A stretch of DNA of 64,000 nucleotides, taken from the NCBI GenBank assembly GCA_937912125.1, contig CALDOK010000004.1, positions 32,388-96,387 on the forward strand. The letters run 5' to 3'. The notes under the pieces were generated by a model, which did no database searches, had not been told where the DNA came from, and worked only from the letters and a program-made list of their open reading frames with translations. Below, piece by piece: positions 50,391 through 59,999 of this stretch. This DNA comes from an uncultured Pseudomonadota bacterium (GTDB lineage Bacteria > Myxococcota_A > UBA796 > JAFGLY01). The position numbers were made by a program, and so were the translations under genes. Position 1 is the stretch's first letter. Each line of letters begins with the position of its first letter.

Positions 50391-51602
50391 ATGGGTGACC
50401 TGGCCGTCAGCGTGAGCCTGCACGGGGCCCCGGTCGCCGACAGCGTCCTGCGGGTGCGGCACATCGTCCGCATCGGCGAGTCCCCCTCGGCGGCGGTGTC
50501 CTTCCCTGGAGCCGACATCGCGGTGGTGAGGGTGGGCCCGGACCTGGCCGTCCGTGGGCGCCGGCTGGCGGAGGGCCAGGGCATCGGCGTGTCCCTGGGG
50601 CCGGTCAGGGTGTGGCTCGAGCACACCCAACGGCGCAGGCTCTCCCACCCCTGGCGTGAGCACCTGGACCTGCGCTTCCTGGCCACGGCCCTGCTGGTCA
50701 CCGTCAGCGGGTTGTGGCTCGAGACCCTCGACGCTGCGGTCCAGGCGCGGGGGCTGGATGGCTTCATGTCCCGCCAGGTGGCCCAGCTGCAGCTGCGGGG
50801 CGTCGTCCCCACCCTGGCTCCGCAGGACCACGCTGGGCCGTCGGGCGGCCGCACCGCCGCGGTGAGCTCTTCGGTGGACGAAGACCCCCAGGACCAGGCG
50901 CGGGCGCTCCGGGAGGGGCCGGAGGCCATCGCGGACGACGGGCGATCCGGAGTGGCCTACTACCGCTGGTACCGCGGGGTGGTGCCCGACGAGGGCGACT
51001 CCGCGGCCTTGGCGCGGGACCGCCTCACCCGCGCCCCGGCCGATCAAGGCGCCCACGACATCCTGGCGCGATCAGCCTACGCCGCGGATCGCTTCGAGCT
51101 CGCGGCGGCCCACTTCCGCTGGCTGGTGGACCGGGACGCCCAGGGGCTCGGCGGTGGCCACCAGGAGCTGCTCTGGCGGCTGGCCCGCACCGAGTGCAGG
51201 CTGGGCCGTCACGCGTCCGAGGCGGCCATCTACCAGCAGATCCTCGATCGCGACCCGGCCGATCCCATGGCCCTGGGCGGCCAGGCCACGGTGATGGCGC
51301 GCATGGGCCGCTTCGACGAAGCCGCCGTGCTGCTCTCCCAGGCCTCGGCGGCGGCGCCTCGGCTGCCTTACCTCGGTGTGTACGCGGCCGTGGTCGCGGC
51401 TGAGCAGGGGCTCGATCAGCGCGCGGTGGAGCTGCTCGAGGGCGTGGTCGAGCAGCGAGAGCAGCTGGCGCCCGAGTACCAGGTCGAGCTCCGGCGCGAC
51501 ATCGCCCTGGATCCTGCCTTCGCCTCGGTGCGGTCCACCGACCGCCTGCGCGTCATGCTGGCCCGGCACCTGGGCGCCGCGGCGCCTCGTCCCCGCCGCT
51601 GA
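50391..51602 (+). CDS. Membrane-anchored FHA-like/TPR protein
   Basis: This 403-residue protein begins with a small beta-rich domain (VRHIVRIGESPSAAVSFPGADIAVVRVG...LAEGQGIGVSLGPVRVWLEH) whose strand pattern recalls FHA-type phosphothreonine-binding domains. A single membrane helix (DLRFLATALLVTVSGLWL, about 97-114) follows. After a Gln/Asp-rich region come TPR units from about 220 to the end (AYAADRFELAAAHFRWLV, ATVMARMGRFDEAAVLLSQA). The FHA-like assignment is tentative. No Shine-Dalgarno is evident near the ATG at 50391. It is 90 nt upstream of coaD. Confidence 0.55.
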   Translation: MGDLAVSVSLHGAPVADSVLRVRHIVRIGESPSAAVSFPGADIAVVRVGPDLAVRGRRLAEGQGIGVSLGPVRVWLEHTQRRRLSHPWREHLDLRFLATALLVTVSGLWLETLDAAVQARGLDGFMSRQVAQLQLRGVVPTLAPQDHAGPSGGRTAAVSSSVDEDPQDQARALREGPEAIADDGRSGVAYYRWYRGVVPDEGDSAALARDRLTRAPADQGAHDILARSAYAADRFELAAAHFRWLVDRDAQGLGGGHQELLWRLARTECRLGRHASEAAIYQQILDRDPADPMALGGQATVMARMGRFDEAAVLLSQASAAAPRLPYLGVYAAVVAAEQGLDQRAVELLEGVVEQREQLAPEYQVELRRDIALDPAFASVRSTDRLRVMLARHLGAAAPRPRR

Positions 51603-51692
51603 TCCCCGCCCCAGCGCGGCGTTTGGTCCCGGTGGATCGTTGCACTCACCGCTCACCACGGTAAGGTTCCGGATCCGAACCCTGGAGAGACC

Positions 51693-52187
51693 ATGGCCGG
51701 ACCCATCGCGGTCTACGCTGGCAGCTTCGATCCCATCACCCATGGTCACCTGGACATCATCCGCCGTGGGGCCGGGATCTTCGAGCGTGTGGTCGTCGGG
51801 GTAGGCGACAACTCCGCGAAGCGCTACCTGCTGGACAAGGACCAGCGCGTGGACGTCGTCCGAGAGGTCACCCTCGACCTCCCCAATGTCGAGGTGGACA
51901 GCTTCGATGGCCTGCTGGTGGACTTCTGCCGCAGCATCGGCGCCGAGGTCATCATCCGCGGCCTGCGGGCTGTCACCGACTTCGAGTTCGAGTTCCAGAT
52001 CGGGCTGGCGAACAGGGACATGGCGCCCAACATCGAGACCGTGTTTCTGCTGCCCGCGCCTCGCTACATCTTCATCTCCAGCTCGCTGATCAAAGAGATC
52101 TTCGTCAACGGCGGGGATGTCACGCCCTATGTGCCCGCCGCCACGGTGGTCGCGCTCTGCAGGGCCCGCGCTGCGGAACAGGGGTGA
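51693..52187 (+). CDS. coaD: Phosphopantetheine adenylyltransferase
   Basis: This 164-residue enzyme catalyses the transfer of AMP from ATP to 4'-phosphopantetheine in coenzyme A synthesis. The nucleotidyltransferase motif THGHLD (16-21) inside YAGSFDPITHGH, the RGLRAVTDFEFE segment and the ISSSLIKE segment near the C terminus (normally ISSTxVRE) are all present. Length is typical. Its stop overlaps the TPR-thioredoxin gene by 4 nt. Confidence 0.95.
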   Translation: MAGPIAVYAGSFDPITHGHLDIIRRGAGIFERVVVGVGDNSAKRYLLDKDQRVDVVREVTLDLPNVEVDSFDGLLVDFCRSIGAEVIIRGLRAVTDFEFEFQIGLANRDMAPNIETVFLLPAPRYIFISSSLIKEIFVNGGDVTPYVPAATVVALCRARAAEQG

Positions 52188-54073
52188 GCGTGAGGGGGCT
52201 GCGGGCTGCGCTCGCCGCGGGCCTCCTCGGCGTGCTGGTGGCCCATGGCACGGCGTCCGCTGCCGCCCAGGCCGGCACCGCGCCGGAGCTGGTGCAGGCC
52301 TGGTTGCTGCTGGGGCAGCGCGAGCGCGCGCTGCAGGAAGCGCGCGCCCTGGTCCACGCGGAAGGCTCCGACTGGAGGGCCCACGCGGCGTACATCCAGG
52401 CGGCCACCACCAGCCACCTGCGCTGGGCGGTGGTGGATGAGTACCGCTGGCTGGCGGCCCAGCAGCCTCTGCGTCCCGAGATGAAGCTGCTGGCCGCTTG
52501 GGCGGCTACGCTGCAGGCCAGCGGGAGCGATCTGGATCGGGCCCTCGCGGATCTCGAGATCGCAGCCCGCGATCAGGGGCCCGCCGGGCTCCAGGTGTGG
52601 GCCATGGGCTTGATGCAGGCCGGGGATTACGAGCGCGCCGCTTCGGTGCTGCTGGGGGCTCGGAGCCCAGCGGGGGTCCGCCTGCGCGTGGAGGCCTTGG
52701 TGGGCGCTGGTGAGCACGGCGAGGCCGCGCAGCTCGTCCGGGCCTCCCTGCTCCAGCATCCACGCCACCCCGAGGTCGCCGCTGCGCTGTGGGCGCGAGG
52801 CGTCCCCGCCAAGCCGGTCCGCAGGGCTCGCAACGCTGCGGTCAGGGCGGCCAACGACCTGCTCGATCAGCAGGATCCCCTGCTGCTCTTCGCTGCGTGG
52901 GAGGTCCTGGCCCGGGCCAAGGAGTCCGACAAGGCCGCGCAGGCGGCCGAAGGCATCGCCGCGGCGGTGCCCGGGCTCGCGCTGCCGGCTCGGCTGCCCT
53001 ATGGCCAGCTGATGCTCCAGCACCTGGGCGAAGGCCTGGCGCGCACGGGCCAAGAATCCAGCTCGGCCGATCTCACGGCTTCGGAGCAATCCGCGGTGGC
53101 CTCGGTCAGGGCGCGCACTCTGCGCGAGGATGGGCTGGTCGACCAGGCCCGCCGCGCCTATCGCGACGCCATCGCGCTGGACGGCGGTGATCCCGAGCTG
53201 CTCCTCGAGGCGGCGGCGCTGCACCTGGACGTGCAGCCGCAGCAGTCCCTCGAGTGGGTCGGCCAGGCGCTGCTGATGCTGGCCAGTGAGCCCGGCCTCG
53301 GCAGCGGCCAGCGCCGCGCCACCATCGCCCAGGGCCTCGAGCTGCAGGCCCGCTCCCTGCGCACCCTGGAGCGCCACGACCAGGCGCTGGGCTACCAGCT
53401 GGTGGCCTCCCTGTTGCTCCCCACCCCCCAGGGGCTTGTGGAGCTGGCCGCCATGCAGGAGCAGCAAGGCGGGCCCGAGGCGGCCCTCGAGAGCTTGGCG
53501 TTGGCTGCGGCCCTGGGCTCGCAGTCCGCCCGTGCGCAGATGGAGCGGCTCTATGACGGTCCGGCGTCGGTGGACGCACTGGTGGGCGCCGTGGCCGCAG
53601 ACCTGGATCGCTGGACCCAGGTGAGCTCCGCCTCCGCCGTGTCCCCCGGTCCCACCCGTGCGCTGGCCGGCCGGACGCTATCCACAGAAGCGGGCGATCT
53701 GTCCTTCGACGCGCTCGAGGGGCAGGTCGTGGTGCTCGTGTTTTGGGCCAGCTGGTGCGCACCCTGCGCCCAGGAGCTGCCCCTGGTGGCCCAGCTGCAG
53801 GCGCGGTGGCTCGCACAGGACCTGCCGGTGCGGGTCGTGGCCATCTCGGTCGATGAGCAGCAGGCGGACTACCGCCGTGGAATCAAGCGCTTTTCCGAGC
53901 TCGACATTACCTTCGCATGGGCCCCCGAGATCGCCCGGGATCTCGAGGTCCACGCTGTGCCTGCTACCTGGCTGCTGGATAGTCAGGGGCTGGCGGCCGG
54001 GAAGCTGCAGGGCTTCCACGAAGGGCATGCCGAGCGCCTCGACGCGTTGGTACGGAGCTTGCTGGAGCCGTGA
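52184..54073 (+). CDS. Exported TPR protein with C-terminal TlpA-like thioredoxin domain
   Basis: This 629-residue protein has a Sec-type signal (about 1-30, ending ASAAAQA). Most of the length is Ala/Leu-rich helical repeats (tetratricopeptide-like) from 40 to about 480. The last 150 residues form a thioredoxin fold of the TlpA/ResA type: VVVLVFWASWCAPCAQELPLV with the CAPC redox pair, followed by VVAISVDEQ and VPATWLLD (cis-Pro). It would reduce disulfides in the periplasm, possibly for cytochrome c maturation. The start is GTG 52184 in a GTGA overlap with the coaD stop, so it is translationally coupled to coaD. Confidence 0.75.
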   Translation: MSVRGLRAALAAGLLGVLVAHGTASAAAQAGTAPELVQAWLLLGQRERALQEARALVHAEGSDWRAHAAYIQAATTSHLRWAVVDEYRWLAAQQPLRPEMKLLAAWAATLQASGSDLDRALADLEIAARDQGPAGLQVWAMGLMQAGDYERAASVLLGARSPAGVRLRVEALVGAGEHGEAAQLVRASLLQHPRHPEVAAALWARGVPAKPVRRARNAAVRAANDLLDQQDPLLLFAAWEVLARAKESDKAAQAAEGIAAAVPGLALPARLPYGQLMLQHLGEGLARTGQESSSADLTASEQSAVASVRARTLREDGLVDQARRAYRDAIALDGGDPELLLEAAALHLDVQPQQSLEWVGQALLMLASEPGLGSGQRRATIAQGLELQARSLRTLERHDQALGYQLVASLLLPTPQGLVELAAMQEQQGGPEAALESLALAAALGSQSARAQMERLYDGPASVDALVGAVAADLDRWTQVSSASAVSPGPTRALAGRTLSTEAGDLSFDALEGQVVVLVFWASWCAPCAQELPLVAQLQARWLAQDLPVRVVAISVDEQQADYRRGIKRFSELDITFAWAPEIARDLEVHAVPATWLLDSQGLAAGKLQGFHEGHAERLDALVRSLLEP

Positions 54074-54103
54074 TCCCAGCCAGGATCTCGACAAGGAGTT
54101 CAC

Positions 54104-55927
54104 ATGTGCGGAATCATCGGCTACGTCGGCTACCGTAGGGCCAGCCCGGTCCTCCTCGATGGCCTCCGACGCCTGGAATATCGAGGCTACGACTCCGCGG
54201 GGCTGGCGGTCCTGGAGGACCAGGATCTCACCCTGTACCGACGGGTGGGGCGCGTGGCCGAGCTGGCCGGGGCCGTTCCGGAGAAACAAGAGGGCCATGT
54301 GGGCGTGGGGCACACCCGCTGGGCCACCCACGGCGGCGTCACGAAGGAGAACGCTCACCCCCACCTCGACGGCACCGGCCGCATCGCGGTGGTCCACAAC
54401 GGGATCATCGAGAACGCCTCCGAGCTGCGCGGGCGGCTCGAGCGGGACGGGGTCGTCTTCCACTCCGAGACCGACACCGAGGTCCTCCCGCACCTGATCC
54501 GTGCTTTCTACAAGGGCGATCCGGTCGCTGCCGTCCGCCAGGCGCTCCTGCGCGTCAACGGCACCTACGGCATCGCCGTGGTCTTCGTGGACCACCCCGA
54601 CATGATCGTGGCTGCCCGCAACGGCTCCCCCATGGTCATTGGCCTGGGCGACGACGAGACCCTCATCGCCAGCGACACTCAGGCGCTGGTTCGCTACACC
54701 CGCCGGGTCATCTACCTGGGCGACGGCGAGATCGCGCGGATCGACGCCGATGGCGTGCAGACCGTGCTGCTGTCGGGGGCCAGCACCGCCAAGGAGGTCG
54801 AGCAGATCGATCACGAGTGGGGGGTGTCCGAGAAGGGCGACTTCGACCACTTCATGCAGAAGGAGATCCACGAGCAGCCCGAGAGCATCCGGCGCTGCAC
54901 CCGGGGACGGGTCGTGCTCGAGCAGGGCAACGCCAAGCTGGGTGGCCTCGACCTGAGCCCGCGGGATCTGCTGGGCATCAGCGCTGTGGAGATGCTCGCC
55001 TGCGGCACCAGCTACCACGCGGCCCTGGTGGGCTGCATGGCGGTGGAGAGGTTGGCCCGGGTGCCCGCTGTCGCTCACATCGCCAGCGAGTACCGCCACC
55101 GCAACCCCCTGCTGCAGCGAGACGCCATCTTCTTCGCCGTCAGCCAGTCAGGCGAGACCGCCGACACCCTGGGGGCGGTGCGCGAAGTGCAGCTCAAGGG
55201 CGGCGAGGTGCTGGGTATCGTCAACGTGGTCGGGTCCAGCATCGCCAGAGCCTGTGGGCGGGGCACCTACGTGCACTCGGGGCCCGAGCTGGCGGTGGCC
55301 AGCACCAAGGCCTTCACCAGCCAGGTCACCGCGCTGCTGACCTTCTCCCTGCTGCTGGCGCGCACCCGGCAGATCTCCCGCAATGTGGGCAAGGACATGG
55401 CCGAGGACCTGCTCGGAGTGCCCGAGATGGTGTCCCGCTATCTGGCCAACCAGGGGCCCATCGTCGAGGCCGCCCACGCCATCAAGGATGCGCGCTACGC
55501 CCTGTTCATGGGCCGCGGCTTCTCCTGGCCCGTGGCCATGGAGGGCGCGCTGAAGCTCAAGGAGGTCGCCTACGTACCCTGCGAAGCCTACCCGGCGGGA
55601 GAGATGAAGCACGGCCCCATCGCCATGCTGGAGCAGGACACGCCGGTGGTGGTGGTGATGCCCAACGATCACGTCCGGGAGAAGACCCTGAGCAATGTCC
55701 AGGAGGTCAAGGCCCGGGGCGCCAGGGTGATCATGATCCACAGCGAGGGTGACACCGAGGCCGCGGAGCAGAGCGATCTCTCCATCGCCGTGCCGCGCGT
55801 CCACGACCTCATCAGCCCGCTGGTCACCGTCATCCCCCTGCAGCTGCTGGCCTACCACGTGGGCGTGCTCCGGGGCTGCGACATCGACAAGCCGCGCAAC
55901 CTGGCCAAGAGCGTGACCGTGGAATGA
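54104..55927 (+). CDS. glmS: Glutamine-fructose-6-phosphate aminotransferase
   Basis: This 607-residue enzyme makes glucosamine-6-phosphate for peptidoglycan and LPS. The N-terminal class II glutaminase has nucleophile Cys2 in MCGIIGYVG, with RGYDSAG and GHTRWATHG. Two sugar isomerase (SIS) domains follow, with CGTSYHA and SQSGETADT, and the catalytic C terminus is PRNLAKSVTVE. AAGGAG lies 6-7 nt before the ATG. The length is standard. It begins 30 nt after the TPR-thioredoxin gene and probably shares its transcript. Confidence 0.97.
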   Translation: MCGIIGYVGYRRASPVLLDGLRRLEYRGYDSAGLAVLEDQDLTLYRRVGRVAELAGAVPEKQEGHVGVGHTRWATHGGVTKENAHPHLDGTGRIAVVHNGIIENASELRGRLERDGVVFHSETDTEVLPHLIRAFYKGDPVAAVRQALLRVNGTYGIAVVFVDHPDMIVAARNGSPMVIGLGDDETLIASDTQALVRYTRRVIYLGDGEIARIDADGVQTVLLSGASTAKEVEQIDHEWGVSEKGDFDHFMQKEIHEQPESIRRCTRGRVVLEQGNAKLGGLDLSPRDLLGISAVEMLACGTSYHAALVGCMAVERLARVPAVAHIASEYRHRNPLLQRDAIFFAVSQSGETADTLGAVREVQLKGGEVLGIVNVVGSSIARACGRGTYVHSGPELAVASTKAFTSQVTALLTFSLLLARTRQISRNVGKDMAEDLLGVPEMVSRYLANQGPIVEAAHAIKDARYALFMGRGFSWPVAMEGALKLKEVAYVPCEAYPAGEMKHGPIAMLEQDTPVVVVMPNDHVREKTLSNVQEVKARGARVIMIHSEGDTEAAEQSDLSIAVPRVHDLISPLVTVIPLQLLAYHVGVLRGCDIDKPRNLAKSVTVE

Positions 55928-56026
55928 GCGGCCCGCCGGCCGTCACCTGAAGACTGTTTGTAAGGAAGCGCCGGGGCACGTTGCCCGATCGGGTCGATGG
56001 TGGCAAGCTCGGCAACGGAGTCCACC

Positions 56027-57244
56027 ATGAAGCACCTCGCCCTCCTGCTGCTGTCACTGCTCACCCTGCTGGCCCTCCAAGCCTGCGGCATCGACCCCGA
56101 CAAGGTCGCGACCCATGAGATCTACGCCGACGACGGCCAGGTGATCACCGCGCCGCGCTCCCTGACCTTCGCGGTGGTGGGCAACACCTTTGGCACCTTG
56201 GGAGCCGAAGAGGACAAGGACCAGGCCGCCCAGGGCCGCAGCTCGGCCTCCGACAAGCTCATCGACGACCTCGCCGCGCAGCTGCGCCATGAGCGCTACT
56301 CCTTCCTGGTGCTGATGGGGGACCTCGTCGGGTCTTCCAGCGGCAAGGCCTGGGAGGCTTTCGACCTGGCCATGCGCAACCTGCTCAAGGGCGGCACCGA
56401 GCCCGAGAGCCCCCGCATCCGCATGCCGGTGGTGCCGGTGGTGGGTGAGCGGGAGTTCCGGGGTGATCGGTTCCTGCAGGGCTTCGGCGCCGCCTTCCCG
56501 GAGGTCGGCAGCAACATCGGCTACAACCGCGTGGCCGGCTGGTACGCCTTCGACTGCAAGGTGCGCGACGCCACCTGGCGCTTCCTGGTGCTGGACTCCA
56601 ACAAGAAGGCCCTGGGGCCTCGCTGGAAGGAGCAGCTCTACTGGATTCCCCGGGCTGTCGAGAACGGCGAGTACGACCACCTCGTGGTCTTCATGCACCA
56701 CCCGCTCCTCACCCTGGTCCCCGAGGGCCAGGCCAACCACGACGGTGCCCCCGCAGAGCTGCTCGAGATCGTCGAGGACAGCATCGGGCTGATGAAGCTC
56801 CGCGCGGTGTTCATGGCCGACCCCGGCACCAGCGAGGCCTACATGGTGGGGGGGCGCTTCGGCACCTTGCACGTGAACGCCGGCGGTGGTGGGGGTGTGT
56901 CCGATGACCTCCAGCGCTGGGGCCACGTGCGAGCCGCGGGCGTAGAGGCCACGCAGCTCGAGCCCATCTTCGACATGACCCTGCTCAACACCTTCAACGA
57001 GCAGGCCAAGGCTCACGCGTTCCCGGAAGTGATCCTCGACGCGGCCCGCGCCGAGCGCAGCTACGAGGGCTTCCCGGGGGTCTACGATTCCCGCTGGTTC
57101 CCGCTGCACGGCTACTGGTGGGTGGAGATCAAGGGCCACGACATGGACGTGATCTACCGGATCTTCGATGGCTACCAGGCCACCTTCACTGACGTCTACC
57201 GGATCCGGTTCACCAACGACGACGGCTGGCGCACGGGCTCATAG
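56027..57244 (+). CDS. Lipoprotein with a degenerate metallophosphoesterase-like fold
   Basis: This 405-residue protein has a lipoprotein signal ending LLALQAC. The body has the outline of a calcineurin-like phosphoesterase: a first strand FAVVGNTFG, LVLMGDLVGSS, then VVPVVGEREF and VFMHHPLLTL. Metal ligands appear altered. The expected D-x-H is VGN in the first motif and GNHE is GERE, while MGD and the HH in FMHHP are kept. It may therefore have lost activity or bind metal differently. GGAG 7 nt upstream decides the ATG at 56027. Confidence 0.6.
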   Translation: MKHLALLLLSLLTLLALQACGIDPDKVATHEIYADDGQVITAPRSLTFAVVGNTFGTLGAEEDKDQAAQGRSSASDKLIDDLAAQLRHERYSFLVLMGDLVGSSSGKAWEAFDLAMRNLLKGGTEPESPRIRMPVVPVVGEREFRGDRFLQGFGAAFPEVGSNIGYNRVAGWYAFDCKVRDATWRFLVLDSNKKALGPRWKEQLYWIPRAVENGEYDHLVVFMHHPLLTLVPEGQANHDGAPAELLEIVEDSIGLMKLRAVFMADPGTSEAYMVGGRFGTLHVNAGGGGGVSDDLQRWGHVRAAGVEATQLEPIFDMTLLNTFNEQAKAHAFPEVILDAARAERSYEGFPGVYDSRWFPLHGYWWVEIKGHDMDVIYRIFDGYQATFTDVYRIRFTNDDGWRTGS

Positions 57245-57333
57245 CCCTCCTTCTCCCCGCCGTTCGTATCCCTCCTGGCGGCTGGGCCCTCGTCCATGCT
57301 ATCGAGTTTCCACCCCGTCCACGGAGTGTGTAC

Positions 57334-58101
57334 ATGTTGATTCTCGCCCTCTTCGCCTCGCTCATGTCCGGCTGCGGTCAGCTCGAAGACGTCAAGGACG
57401 CCTTCGAGGGCCTGACGGATCCTCTGGTGGTCGAGGCTGTGCTCATCGGTGCCGTTGAGCCCGAGTCCGAGCTCATCGACCTGAGCGAGACCGACTTCGC
57501 GGATGGGACCACCATCAAGGTGTTCGTGGCCGACGCCACCAGCATCGACGACCTCGAGTCCGGCGCCCTCGACGGTGCCACGGTCGACCTCAAGTCCCCG
57601 TCCTTGGGCACCCTGCCCCTCGATGCGGTGGTCGGAGGGCTGTACACCGCCAACGGCCAGGACGGCCTCGAGTACTTCGCCAACGAAGAGTACGTCATCA
57701 GCATCACCAACGGCGACACCCTCCACAAGGTGGCGGTCAGCGCGCCCCACCCCGTGGACATCGACGTGCCCGAGCAGCACTCTGCGGGCGCCAACCTGCT
57801 CATCGACCTCACCGAGTTCGACTACGACGCGGTGCTGGTGGCGGTGCTCGACGTGACCTCCGGTGAGATCACCTACTCGAACGAGCCCGACGGGATCCAG
57901 GAGATGTACGACTTCACCCACACCGGCTCGAACGTGAAGCGCCACGAGATCCCCGGCTCCGCCTTCGCCACCCAGTCCATCTACGCCGTGGGCGTCGCGG
58001 GCATGCGCAACGCCACCGCCGATGACTACGACGACATGAACACCGGGCTGTCCTCCTACATGGTCGGTCAGATGCGCTTCTTCCCCGTCCAGGTCATGTA
58101 G
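57334..58101 (+). CDS. Hypothetical lipoprotein
   Basis: This 255-residue lipoprotein has the signal LILALFASLMSGC. The mature protein is acidic and beta-rich with no motif that I recognise; a recurring ...AVLIGAV...VSAPHPVDIDVP...VAVLDVTSGEITYSN... pattern suggests a repeated beta-sandwich. The ATG at 57334 is chosen over GTG 57328 because GGAG (57323-57326) is 7 nt before the former and only 1 nt before the latter. It converges with sppA across 19 bp. Confidence 0.65.
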   Translation: MLILALFASLMSGCGQLEDVKDAFEGLTDPLVVEAVLIGAVEPESELIDLSETDFADGTTIKVFVADATSIDDLESGALDGATVDLKSPSLGTLPLDAVVGGLYTANGQDGLEYFANEEYVISITNGDTLHKVAVSAPHPVDIDVPEQHSAGANLLIDLTEFDYDAVLVAVLDVTSGEITYSNEPDGIQEMYDFTHTGSNVKRHEIPGSAFATQSIYAVGVAGMRNATADDYDDMNTGLSSYMVGQMRFFPVQVM

Positions 58102-58120
58102 GAGCCGCGGCTGCGGTCGG

Positions 58121-59866
58121 CTAGTCGATCTCGATGAGGTAGGGCGACATCGCCACCACGCTGGCGTCGGTGCCCAGCACCCGGGCCATGGTCTCGAGGG
58201 TCTGCAGCGCGCCCTCGCCGCCCAGCAAGCGGGCCAGCTCGAGGCTGGGGTTGCTGGCGCTTGGGCCGATGCGCGCGTTCTGGAGATCGTCCATCAGCTC
58301 TTCGACGAAGGTGCGCTGTCGCGGCAGCCGCAGGATGCCGGTCTCCTCTTCGACGCCAGCCAGCCCGCGGGCGTGCTCGATGGCCACGTCCAGGCCGCCC
58401 AGATCGTCCACCAGGCCCCGCTCGAGGGCCTGGGCGCCGGTCCACACCCGGCCCTGGGCCACAGCGTGCATGGCGTCGACGTTCATGCCGCGTCCTTCGG
58501 CCGCGCGACCGATGAAGAGCGTGTAGAAGGTGTCCAGGTAGGCCTCGAAGCGGGCCCGACCTTGCTCGGAGAAGTCGGAGGTGCCGGAGAAGATGTCGGC
58601 CAGCTCGCCCCGCTTGTAGCCGTGCAGGTGGAAGCCGAGCTTCTCGTACAGGCCGCGCACGTTCATCTTGCCACCGAACACCCCGATGGAGCCGGTGAGG
58701 GTGCCTGGCTGGGCCACGATGTGGTCGCAGCCCATGGCGATGTAGTAGCCACCGCTGGCGGCGTAGTCGCCCATGGAGACCACCACGGGCTTGACCTCGC
58801 GCACGGCCTGGACGGCATGCCAGATGTTGTCGGAGGCCAGGCCGCTGCCCCCCGGGGAGTTGACCCGGAGCACCACCGCCACCACGTCGTCGTCGTCGCG
58901 GGCCTCCTCGAGGTCGGCGATGAGGCCGATGTCGCCGACGTAGCGACCGCCGAACATACCGGCGCCGCTCTCGCCGGAGACGATGGAGCCCTCGGCGTGG
59001 ATGACCGCGATCTGGGGGTCCTGGCGGTTGCCGCGCCGCACGCGGGGCAAGTAGCTGTCGAGCTCGATGCTGGCGTCATCGTCGGGGCGGAGCTCGCCGG
59101 CGTAGGCCACGCCGTCGATCAGGCCGGCCTCCTGGGCCGCCGCGGGGGTGAGAGGGAGCGAGTCCACCGCCGTGCGCACCTGGGGCTCCTCGAGGCCACG
59201 ACCCCGGGCCGCCAAGGTGACGAACTGGCCGTAGAGGCTGTCGAGCATGGCGTTGTTGGCTTCCATGGCCGCTTCGGAAGGGCCGGTGCGCTCGAAGGGC
59301 TCCACCGCGGTCTTGAAGTCGCCGACGTGGGCGAAGTTGGGCTTGACGCCGACCATCTCGAGGGTGTCGGCGTAGTAGGTGTGCTCCACCGCCAGGCCGT
59401 TCACCAGCACGATGCCCGCCGGCGCCAGGTAGATCTCACCGCAAGCCGAGGCCAGCAGGAACTCCTTGTTGCCCAGCTGATCGGCCTGCACCTTGCAGGG
59501 CTTGCCCGACTCGCGGAAGGCGTAGAGCGCATCGGCCAGCTCCTGGACCCCCGCGAGGCCGAGCCCGATGGGCTGCAGCTCGATGTAGATTCCGTCGATG
59601 TCTTCGTCCTCGGCTGCGGCGCGGATGACCTGAGTGAGCTCGGTGAGCAGGGGAGGGAAGTCGGCTTCGTCCAGGATGAAGGCGCCCTGGCTGGGGGCAT
59701 CCGGGAGCTCGCCCTCGAGCTCGAGCACCAGGGTGCGCGGGCCGCTGGTGGGCAGGCCGCCGTCGTAGGACACGATGAGCAGCACGGCGATGGCCATGGC
59801 GATGGCCAGGAGGAAGCCCAGGATGGAGGTCCAGAGCAGCAGGCGAGTACTCTTCTTCATGGCCAT
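58121..59866 (-). CDS. sppA: Signal peptide peptidase SppA, long form
   Basis: This 581-residue inner-membrane protease degrades cleaved signal peptides. It has one N-terminal membrane helix (about 9-33) and two repeated serine-peptidase domains. Catalytic Lys185 (HVGDFKTAVEP) lies in the first half and nucleophile Ser371 (GDYAASGGYYIA) in the second, the cross-domain Lys-Ser dyad of the E. coli type. RVNSPGGSG precedes the nucleophile as expected. A GGGAG 6 nt before 59866 favours that ATG over the one 6 nt downstream. Confidence 0.92.
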   Translation of the reverse strand: MAMKKSTRLLLWTSILGFLLAIAMAIAVLLIVSYDGGLPTSGPRTLVLELEGELPDAPSQGAFILDEADFPPLLTELTQVIRAAAEDEDIDGIYIELQPIGLGLAGVQELADALYAFRESGKPCKVQADQLGNKEFLLASACGEIYLAPAGIVLVNGLAVEHTYYADTLEMVGVKPNFAHVGDFKTAVEPFERTGPSEAAMEANNAMLDSLYGQFVTLAARGRGLEEPQVRTAVDSLPLTPAAAQEAGLIDGVAYAGELRPDDDASIELDSYLPRVRRGNRQDPQIAVIHAEGSIVSGESGAGMFGGRYVGDIGLIADLEEARDDDDVVAVVLRVNSPGGSGLASDNIWHAVQAVREVKPVVVSMGDYAASGGYYIAMGCDHIVAQPGTLTGSIGVFGGKMNVRGLYEKLGFHLHGYKRGELADIFSGTSDFSEQGRARFEAYLDTFYTLFIGRAAEGRGMNVDAMHAVAQGRVWTGAQALERGLVDDLGGLDVAIEHARGLAGVEEETGILRLPRQRTFVEELMDDLQNARIGPSASNPSLELARLLGGEGALQTLETMARVLGTDASVVAMSPYLIEID

Positions 59867-59999
59867 CGAGGCTCCCAGCGACCGGGTGCAGGTCGCGTCC
59901 GTGTCGTGCTCATGGACCTATTCACCGCTTGCCCCTGGGTCCAGTTCGTGTCAGCCTGCCCTGCACCCTGCGGTACCGCTTCCGCACCCTGGAGGTCCC

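Noticed and set aside
50318..50398. 26-residue GTG-initiated leader ORF before the FHA-like/TPR gene, behind GGGAGGAG
   Set aside because: The Shine-Dalgarno is only 1 nt from the GTG, too close to work, and the peptide has no family resemblance.
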